A stretch of DNA of 64,000 nt, taken from Clostridium sp. OM02-18AC (GTDB lineage: Bacteria; Bacillota; Clostridia; Lachnospirales; Lachnospiraceae). The position numbers and the translations under genes are program-made. Below, in pieces: positions 32,597 to 39,428 of this stretch. Position 1 is the first letter of the stretch, and the number at the start of each line of letters is the position of its first letter. The stretch lies in contig NZ_QULW01000001.1 of assembly GCF_003481825.1 (NCBI RefSeq), forward strand, positions 253,725 through 317,724. Reading direction: 5' to 3'. The notes under the pieces were generated by a model. It had not been told where the DNA came from. It made no database searches and saw only the letters and a list, made by a program, of their open reading frames with translations.

Positions 32597-32778
32597 AGGT
32601 CCGGGCGTGTACGAGTCTGACTTCCTCCATTTTCACATATCGTTGTTCGCTTGCTTTCGCTGACACATGTTCGCCTGCATTGGATTTACATCCGCTGCAT
32701 TCGGACATGTGTGCGGGGGAGGCGAAACAACTGATATGCTGAAAATTCCAGAAGTCAGACTCATACACGCCCTACTTT
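32597..32778. repeat. 170-bp imperfect foldback element
   Basis: The outer arms GGGCGTGTACGAGTCTGAC (from 32603) and the complement ending at 32772 match over 22 bases with one mismatch; similarity continues inward (CATTTTCACATATC / GATATGCTGAAAAT). A second stem CACATGT...ACATGTG lies inside at about 32661-32711. It starts 26 bases after the gpmI stop. It has no gene and no T run; MITE or structured 3' end are the options. Confidence 0.7.
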
Positions 32779-32880
32779 TATTGACTCCGCTGCGTACGAA
32801 AAAAACTGCAACCATCACTAAATTGGCTGAGTGTTAGCTTATTTTCAGTCATTTCAGTAGTGATTGCATTTTTCTGGAAG

Positions 32881-33150
32881 TTTGATGAGCCTACCAGTGC
32901 ACTGGATCCAGAACTGGTGGGAGAGGTCTTAAATGTCATGAAAGAATTGGCAAAGCAGGGGATGACCATGATCGTCGTTACGCATGAGATCAGCTTTGCC
33001 ATGGAAATTGCGACAAAGATCGTGTTCATGGATGGAGGTGTGGTTGTCGAAACCGGGACACCAAAAGAGCTTCTGACTGCGCCGAAAAATCCGCGTACCC
33101 GCGCGTTTTTGCAGCGTATTTTACCGAATGATTATGACTATCAGATATAG
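32881..33150 (+). pseudogene. 3' fragment of an amino-acid ABC transporter ATPase
   Basis: Beginning at 32881 the frame reads FDEPTSALDPELVGEVLNVMKELAKQGM, the Walker B and D-loop of a GlnQ/HisP-type ATPase, then the H-loop VVTHEISFA and the family ending GGVVVETGTP. Walker A, Q-loop and signature are absent; upstream is unrelated AT-rich DNA after the foldback element. About 90 residues of some 240 remain. The coding quality is intact, so the loss is by deletion or rearrangement, not slow decay. Non-functional. Confidence 0.8.
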
Positions 33151-33166
33151 ATTGTGAGGATGAATT

Positions 33167-33862
33167 ATGGTACAATTTGATCAGGTTCTGAACCGGAAAG
33201 GGACAAACTGTGCAAAATGGGATCACCAGGGCGGAGACGGAAGCATTCTTTATTCCACACCGATGTATACCCATATCCGCCGTCTGCCGCAGGAAGCCAG
33301 GGCCGCTGTGACAGAGGTTCCAATGAAAGAAAACAATCTGTTTTACACCATGGACTTTGAAGCGCTGGAGCAGGCGGTTACCCCGCAGACGGGCGTATAT
33401 GTGCTCTGCAATCCGCATAACCCGGTTGGACGGGTATTTACGAGGCAGGAGCTTACACAGGTTGCAGATTTTGCAAAAAAGCATGAGCTTTTCGTGGTAG
33501 CCGATGAGATCCACTGTGAGCTGGTCCTGGAAGGGGAGCATATCCCGTATTTCAGCCTGAACAAAGAGGCAGAGCAAAACAGCATCACCCTCTGCAGCGC
33601 AGGAAAGATCGCAAATATTCCGGGACTTCCGCTGGCTTATGCGATCATTCCGAATCCGGATCTGCGCAAACGCTTTGAGGAAGAGGCGCTTGGCTTGTTT
33701 TCGGTTCGCAATATCCTTGCAGAAACAGCCCTGACAGCTGCTTACAATGGTTCCTGCGATGCATGGAAAGAAGAACTGCGGGACTATCTGCGGGCAAACC
33801 GCGACTATCTGGAGGCGCGGATCTCAGAAATTCCGGGACGTATGGACAGCCATGAATTTTAG
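33167..33862 (+). pseudogene. PatB/MalY-type aminotransferase with internal and end deletions
   Basis: The frame starts like PatB/MalY cystathionine beta-lyase (MVQFDQVLNRKGTNCAKWD) but jumps to GDGSILYSTPMYTHIRRL, so about 75 residues including the PLP-binding glycine region of the large domain start are missing. It retains CNPHNPVGRVF, VVADEIHCELV and the PLP lysine in CSAGKIANIPGL. It stops after RMDSHEF, where the family normally continues for about 70 more residues (SHPEATYL...). An in-frame internal deletion plus truncation makes activity very unlikely. It lies 17 bases after the ABC ATPase fragment: the two are leftovers of one region. Confidence 0.75.
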
Positions 33863-33879
33863 GAGAGGAGAATGAAAAC

Positions 33880-34527
33880 ATGAGTGAGAAAAAAAAGACC
33901 TGCTTCAGCTGCGTGGATTGCGGAAAATGCGGCTGCAAAAAGCATAACGGAGACTATCCGGAGTTTTGCGCGACCGCAGCACTGACGGAGGAAGAGCTGC
34001 AGGAGATCGCGCACCTGTATGAAAACCGGGTCAACAAAAAAGTAGCCATTGCTTCTGCGGAAGTAGAAGGGGAATTCTACGGCAGATATACCCGTGTGGA
34101 AGAGACCATCGAGTTTGCAAGACGCATCGGCGCGAAAAAGCTGGGAATCGCGACCTGCATCGGTCTCCTGGAAGAAAGCCGGATTTTGGCAAAGATCCTG
34201 CGCCTAAACGGGTTTGAGGTTTACAGCGCAGCCTGCAAAACCGGCTCCATGTTAAAAACAGATATCGGCGTCAAACCGGAATACACCTGTGTAACCGGCA
34301 ATGTAATGTGCAATCCGATTCTGCAGGCAAAGCTTTTAAATAAAGAAAAAGTGGATTTAAACATCATCATGGGATTGTGCTGTGGACATGACAGCCTGTT
34401 TATCAAGTATGCGAAGGGTCTGACAACAACCCTGGTAGTAAAGGACCGTGTCCTTGGAAACAATCCGGTGCAGGCGCTGTATCAGGCACGCGCATATTAC
34501 AAGAGACTGTTAGAAAAGCCGATTTAG
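33880..34527 (+). CDS. DUF1847 Cys-rich protein
   Basis: The 215-residue protein belongs by layout to DUF1847, a putative metal-binding group in anaerobes. The N-terminus holds CFSCVDCGKCGCKKH and a C at EFCATAAL; the middle has GRYTRVEETIEFARRIGAKKLGIATCIGL; the C-terminus has CCGHDSLFIKYAK. Cys residues at about 9, 12, 15, 18 and 20 look like a metal or Fe-S ligand set. The function is unknown. ATG33880 has GGAGAGGAG about 8-12 bases upstream. It overlaps the convergent NhaC gene by 18 bases. Confidence 0.85.
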   Translation: MSEKKKTCFSCVDCGKCGCKKHNGDYPEFCATAALTEEELQEIAHLYENRVNKKVAIASAEVEGEFYGRYTRVEETIEFARRIGAKKLGIATCIGLLEESRILAKILRLNGFEVYSAACKTGSMLKTDIGVKPEYTCVTGNVMCNPILQAKLLNKEKVDLNIIMGLCCGHDSLFIKYAKGLTTTLVVKDRVLGNNPVQALYQARAYYKRLLEKPI

Positions 34528-35829
34528 GTGCCGCACATGCCCTGCTTTATTGGCGGCGCTGAAAAGATAGCACAGCGGCACCAGATACAGAAAGAATGCC
34601 GCAAGCAGGCTGCTCATGGGGGCTCCGATGGTTGCCAGGGGAACGGCGCCCGCAATGGACCACGGGATGAGCGGTGCGACGACAACGGAAGAGTTTTCCA
34701 GATCAAGAGCCATGCGGCTGTTGTTGGGCTCTAAGTCATTTCCCAGCTGTCTGGTCAGCATAATGGAAAGGGTCTGGTTGCAGGCAATCATGGAAGTACC
34801 GATGGCAGCTGTCAGGATTGCGCCGAACGGGGTAATACGTGATCCAAGCTTTGATAATCCGTTCTTCAGTCCGTCTAAGAGTCCGGTATTCTGGAAGATG
34901 CCGGCGTAGGAAGAAGAGATGCACACGATCGCGGCAACTTTTACCATGGAAAGGATTCCGCCTCCGTCAAGAAATGCTGCAACTTCCGGATCGGCAGCGT
35001 GGTAGCCGGATAAGAGCAGCTGCGGCAGGTCGGAAAAGGACAAATCCTGAATGAAAAAGCCAACGATCAGGGAAACGGCGATGCTGGCAAGCATGGCAAA
35101 TTTTACCGGGATGCGCATCAGCGCCAGAATCAGGATCACAATGGCTGGCAGGATCGCTGCCGGGTGAAGCACAACCTCCCGCCCGAACAGGGCGGTAAGA
35201 TCCGTCGTTTCAGCCTGACTGTGCAGCTGGAAGCCGAAAACCCCGTACAGGATGCAGGTCAGAAGAAACGGAAGCCATGCGGTGCGGACCATGTTTTTGA
35301 TGTTGTCAAAGATGCTGGTTTTCGTCAGCTCGCTGACCAGAAGTGCGCTGGTGGAAAACGGGGAACAGCGGTCTCCGAAAAAGGCTCCGGAGAGAATGGC
35401 ACCGCCGAGAAGCATCGGGTTTGCACCGGCAGAGACGCCCATGGCCATGCAGATCACACCGATGGTGGCTGCCGTGCCAAATGAAGTACCGGTCAGCACA
35501 GAGAGCGCACTGTTTAAGAGAAATGAGACAAGTAAGAGCACTTCCGGGCGCAAAAGTCTGGTGGCGTGGCAGATGATAAACGGAATCGTCCCGCAGGCGC
35601 GCCACAGGGCTGTCATCATCCCAATCAGGACAAACACGATCAGAATGTTTTTGGCAGTGAGAATGCCGGAGATGAGCATGGAGAGAATCTTCTTTGGAGG
35701 ATTCCCTTTTTTTAATGCATATCCGCTAAAGAGGATGAGTCCTGCAAAGAGGGCATACAGGGTAGGAAGCCCGAAGATAAGACAGGTTATCAGAATAAGG
35801 GAAAACAGCCCCAGGGTAACAGTTTCCAT
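34510..35829 (-). CDS. NhaC-type Na+/H+ antiporter
   Basis: The 439-residue membrane protein has 11-12 hydrophobic segments. Typical NhaC phrases are visible: GMMTALWRACGTIPFII, NSALSVLTGTSFGTAATIGVICMAMG, GGAILSGAFFGDRCSPFSTSALLVSEL, and IGTSMIACNQTLSIML. It exchanges Na+ (or malate/lactate in some relatives) for H+ in the cytoplasmic membrane. On the minus strand AAGGAG lies 9 bases before the ATG at 35829. Its 3' end overlaps DUF1847 (18 bases) convergently. Substrate in this subgroup is uncertain. Confidence 0.9.
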   Translation of the reverse strand: METVTLGLFSLILITCLIFGLPTLYALFAGLILFSGYALKKGNPPKKILSMLISGILTAKNILIVFVLIGMMTALWRACGTIPFIICHATRLLRPEVLLLVSFLLNSALSVLTGTSFGTAATIGVICMAMGVSAGANPMLLGGAILSGAFFGDRCSPFSTSALLVSELTKTSIFDNIKNMVRTAWLPFLLTCILYGVFGFQLHSQAETTDLTALFGREVVLHPAAILPAIVILILALMRIPVKFAMLASIAVSLIVGFFIQDLSFSDLPQLLLSGYHAADPEVAAFLDGGGILSMVKVAAIVCISSSYAGIFQNTGLLDGLKNGLSKLGSRITPFGAILTAAIGTSMIACNQTLSIMLTRQLGNDLEPNNSRMALDLENSSVVVAPLIPWSIAGAVPLATIGAPMSSLLAAFFLYLVPLCYLFSAANKAGHVRHLNRLF

Positions 35830-35958
35830 GAAAAAATACTCCTTTTCGTTTGTAATAGGGAAACCGCAGATGTTGCGAACGACACCGGCAATGAAATGAC
35901 CGGGTTCCCACTCACTATCCTAACACAGTTTCTTTTTCCTTCCAAGATGAAATACTGC

Positions 35959-35987
35959 TTCCATTTCCATAAAAAATGAGATAGAAT
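35959..35987 (+). promoter_or_regulatory. Candidate degV promoter
   Basis: TTCCAT (35959-35964), 17 bases, TAGAAT (35982-35987). The leader holds an ATCCCGT/ACGGGAT hairpin at about 36005-36040. The -35 is weak. Confidence 0.4.
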
Positions 35988-36102
35988 GAACTGTAACACT
36001 GAGATCCCGTGGCTGTGTACGTGAAAAATAGTTACGGGATAGAATGGAAACAAGACCGGTTCAGACCGGATCACGATACCCCGGAAGGAGAAAAAGCAGA
36101 GT

Positions 36103-37005
36103 ATGAAAATTGCAATCGTAACGGACAGCAACAGCGGAATTACCCAGGAGCAGGCAAAAACCATGGGGATTTATGTGCTGCCGATGCCATTTATGATCAA
36201 CGGAGAAACCTTTGAGGAGGATATCAACCTGACCCAGGAAGAATTTTACAAACGTCAGGCGGAAGATGCGGACATCAGTACTTCCCAGCCTTCCCCGCAG
36301 GCGGTTACAGATCTGTGGGACAGCTTGTTTGCACAGGGCTACGAGCAGATCGTCCACATCCCGATGTCCAGCGGCTTAAGCGGATCTTGTCAGACTGCCC
36401 GTATGCTGGCGCAGGATGAGCCCTATGAAGATAAGGTATTTGTCGTGAACAACCAGCGCATCTCCGTGACCCAGCGCCGTGCCGCAATGGACGCGAAGGA
36501 ACTGGCAGAGGCTGGTTTTAACGGAAAGCAGATTTTCGAAATCCTGGAACGTGTCAAGATGGAATCCAGCATTTACATCACGGTTGACACCCTGAAGTTC
36601 CTGAAAAAAGGAGGACGTATCACACCGGCAGCAGCAGCGCTTGGTACCCTGCTGCGCATCAAACCGGTGCTCCAGATCCAGGGCGAAAAGCTGGATTCTT
36701 TTTCCAAAGTCCGTACCATGAAGCAGGCGCGCACAACAATGCTGTCCGCGGCAGAGAAAGACCTTTCTGAGCGTTATGCAGATCCAAAGGCAGAAAATAC
36801 CTGGATCTTTGTGGCACATACCCAGAATACGGAACCTGCAGAAGAGTTTGCAAAAGAGATCGAAGCACAGTATCCGGCTGCCGGTGCAATTGATCAGGCA
36901 CCGCTGTCTTTGAGCATTGCCTGCCACATCGGACCAGGTTCCCTGGCAATCGCCATGTCCAAGAAGATCGATATTGAGGCAGAACGGAAACGCTATGGCT
37001 TATAA
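36103..37005 (+). CDS. DegV family fatty-acid-binding protein
   Basis: The 300-residue protein starts KIAIVTDSNSGITQEQA and carries the family's TSQPSPQAV (residues 52-60), then MSSGLSGSCQTA and FLKKGGRITPAAAALG. Members bind a fatty acid between two domains and act with FakA as FakB in fatty acid activation; this family-level knowledge is not shown for this gene. It overlaps the sensor kinase start by 11 bases, so the two are co-transcribed. AAGGAG lies 10 bases upstream of ATG36103. Confidence 0.92.
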   Translation: MKIAIVTDSNSGITQEQAKTMGIYVLPMPFMINGETFEEDINLTQEEFYKRQAEDADISTSQPSPQAVTDLWDSLFAQGYEQIVHIPMSSGLSGSCQTARMLAQDEPYEDKVFVVNNQRISVTQRRAAMDAKELAEAGFNGKQIFEILERVKMESSIYITVDTLKFLKKGGRITPAAAALGTLLRIKPVLQIQGEKLDSFSKVRTMKQARTTMLSAAEKDLSERYADPKAENTWIFVAHTQNTEPAEEFAKEIEAQYPAAGAIDQAPLSLSIACHIGPGSLAIAMSKKIDIEAERKRYGL

Positions 37006-38446
37006 AATGAAAAAACTGCAGATTCCCTGGCTGAAAAAACGGGTCGTCAGTTTAAAAGTGCCAATCACGGTCTGCCTGGTCCTGTTTGGTATCATTCCCA
37101 TGTTTTTGTGCACCCAGACGATCTTAAGCTCGCTCAGGCAGACCCAGATCGACGAGCGCATGGTAGAAGTGCAGAATCAGTGTCAGATCTTAAGCAGCAA
37201 AATCGCACGCACCGGATATCTTTCCGGGGAAGACCGGAGCAATTTAAACAGTGAGATTGAGACGATTGCAGATGTTTACAATGGACGCATTGTCGTGGTG
37301 AACCAGGATTTCAAGATCGTGCAGGATACCTTCCATATTGCGGAAGACCGCATTCATATCGCGGATACCGTCATCCGCAGTTTTCAGGGGGAAACCGTGA
37401 GCCGGTACAACCGCGATAAGCATTATTTTGCCCAGGCAATCCCAATCTACAGTCTGTCCCAGGACAAGCATGTCGAGGGGGTTCTGGTTGTGACTGCATC
37501 AACCGAGGCCATGATACGCCTGACCGACACGGTAGGAGACCGGCTGATTCTGTTTCAGGTGATCCTGGTTCTGGTGCTGATTCTGGCTGCAGTACTGGCG
37601 GCGGCCATGATGGTCCGCCCGTTCAAGGACTTCCAGGTCCGCCTGCATCATGTGGAGCAGGGAGCTCTCGATACCGATATCAGCTCCGAGGCATATCGGG
37701 AAACACGGGATATTTCGAATTCGGTTGCCCAGACCATCACGAAGCTTCAGGAAGTCGATCAGTCCAGACAGGAATTTGTTTCCAATGTGTCCCATGAACT
37801 GAAGACGCCGATCACATCGATCCGCGTACTGGCAGATTCCCTGATGGGCATGGGCGAGGTGCCGGTAGAACTTTACCGGGAGTTTATGGAAGATATTTCA
37901 AATGAAATTGACCGCGAGAGCAAAATTATCGATGATCTGTTATCCCTGGTAAAAATGGATAAGTCAGAAGCGGAGTTAAATATAACCCAGGTAAACTTAA
38001 ATACGCTGGTAGAGCAGATCTTAAAACGCTTAAAGCCGATCGCAAACCGCCGGAAGGTAGAACTGATCTTTGAGAGTATCCGGGAGGTGACGGCCGACGT
38101 AGATGAAATGAAGCTGTCCCTTGCCATCACCAATCTGGTAGAAAATGCAATCAAATATAATATGGAAGAAGGCTGGGTGCGTGTAACCCTGGATGCAGAC
38201 CATAAATTTTTCTATCTCAAGGTGCAGGACTCCGGAATTGGAATTCCGGAAGATGTCCAGGATCGCATTTTCGAACGTTTCTACCGGGTAGATAAAGCCC
38301 GTTCGCGGGAAACCGGCGGAAGTGGTCTTGGTCTTGCCATTACCAGGAATGTCGTACTGATGCATAAGGGAGCGATCAAACTTTCCAGCAAAGAAGGGGA
38401 AGGCAGTACCTTTACGCTTCGCATTCCATTAAACTATATCGCCTAG
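36995..38446 (+). CDS. Membrane sensor histidine kinase without a partner regulator
   Basis: The 483-residue protein has an N-terminal membrane helix (about residues 22-43), an extracytoplasmic region to about 180, a second helix (about 187-210), a HAMP-like region (VRPFKDFQVRLHHVEQGALDTDIS), then a kinase core. The phospho-acceptor is His267 in SNVSHELKTP; N-box LVENAIKYN, G1 DSGIGIPED, F-box FERFYR and G2 GGSGLGLAI are all present. It is WalK/PhoR-like. No response regulator gene is adjacent. It overlaps degV and is followed after 13 bases by a GerMN lipoprotein, an arrangement recalling MtrB-LpqB. Confidence 0.9.
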   Translation: MAYKMKKLQIPWLKKRVVSLKVPITVCLVLFGIIPMFLCTQTILSSLRQTQIDERMVEVQNQCQILSSKIARTGYLSGEDRSNLNSEIETIADVYNGRIVVVNQDFKIVQDTFHIAEDRIHIADTVIRSFQGETVSRYNRDKHYFAQAIPIYSLSQDKHVEGVLVVTASTEAMIRLTDTVGDRLILFQVILVLVLILAAVLAAAMMVRPFKDFQVRLHHVEQGALDTDISSEAYRETRDISNSVAQTITKLQEVDQSRQEFVSNVSHELKTPITSIRVLADSLMGMGEVPVELYREFMEDISNEIDRESKIIDDLLSLVKMDKSEAELNITQVNLNTLVEQILKRLKPIANRRKVELIFESIREVTADVDEMKLSLAITNLVENAIKYNMEEGWVRVTLDADHKFFYLKVQDSGIGIPEDVQDRIFERFYRVDKARSRETGGSGLGLAITRNVVLMHKGAIKLSSKEGEGSTFTLRIPLNYIA

Positions 38447-38459
38447 CAGGAGGAGTTTT

Positions 38460-39428
38460 ATGAAACAATCGCAGTATCGATGCAAAAAGGCCGGCAGGCT
38501 TTTTTACAGGAATCGCCTGATGCTTCTGATCGTTCTTCTGGCAGGGCTTTTTCTGAGCGGATGTCAGAAACGGAACACTCCTTTGCAGGATGGCGAATCA
38601 GAGTATCAGATCTATTATATGAACCAGGCAGCAAATAAGCTGATTGCGCAGCCTTACCGAACCAAAACAGACGATACGGAGCGTCTGGTCGGGGAACTGG
38701 TGGATGCGATGCTTCATGTACCGGCTGATCTGGATGCCCAGGCTGTTTTATCCGATAAGGTAGTGTATCTTGGCTGCCGTCAGGATGACAATGTGCTTTA
38801 CCTGTTTTTTGACAACAACTACACCAGTATGAATGCCTGCCAGGAGATTTTATGCCGGGCAGCGCTGGCAAGAACTCTGACCCAGGTGCCGGGGATTGAA
38901 TACATCAGCATTTACTCTGGTGACCAGCCTCTGTTAGATCGAAACGGAATGCCGGTTGGTCCGATTTCCGCAATGGATTTTGTAGACAGCATTACCGATG
39001 TCAATGCCTATGAGCGCACAGAGCTGACGTTGTATTTTACAGATGAAGACGGGACGATGCTGTATCCGGAAAAACGCAGTGTCATGCATAATGTAAACAC
39101 ATCCGTAGAGCAGGTCATCCTTGAAGAACTCATCAGCGGACCGGAACAGCCGGGACTGATGCCGACTTTAAATTCGCATATCAAGATTTTAAATGTTTCC
39201 GTCAATGAAAACGTCTGCTATGTTAATTTTGATGCAGCATTTTTAAACAATTCCCTGGAAGTAAAGGATTATATTCCGATTTATTCCATTGTGAACTCCT
39301 TATCGGAACTGTCCAATGTCAACCGGGTGCAGATCACGGTGAACGGCTCCCAGGAAGTCACATTCCGGGAAAATATTTCATTAAATACATTGTTTGAGAG
39401 AAATCTCGATTATACAGGAGGAAATTAA
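38460..39428 (+). CDS. GerMN-domain lipoprotein
   Basis: The 322-residue lipoprotein has a hydrophobic signal (residues 19-34) and lipobox LFLSGC with Cys35. It then has two GerMN-type domains, around residues 60-180 and 195-315: the second contains ELTLYFTDEDGTML, VEQVILEELISGPE and VNENVCYVNFDAAFL. GerMN domains occur in spore germination protein GerM and in LpqB, the partner of the MtrB kinase. Here it lies 13 bases after a kinase gene, so it may sense or hold a surface ligand for it. The start has AGGAGGAG 6 bases upstream. Confidence 0.85.
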   Translation: MKQSQYRCKKAGRLFYRNRLMLLIVLLAGLFLSGCQKRNTPLQDGESEYQIYYMNQAANKLIAQPYRTKTDDTERLVGELVDAMLHVPADLDAQAVLSDKVVYLGCRQDDNVLYLFFDNNYTSMNACQEILCRAALARTLTQVPGIEYISIYSGDQPLLDRNGMPVGPISAMDFVDSITDVNAYERTELTLYFTDEDGTMLYPEKRSVMHNVNTSVEQVILEELISGPEQPGLMPTLNSHIKILNVSVNENVCYVNFDAAFLNNSLEVKDYIPIYSIVNSLSELSNVNRVQITVNGSQEVTFRENISLNTLFERNLDYTGGN

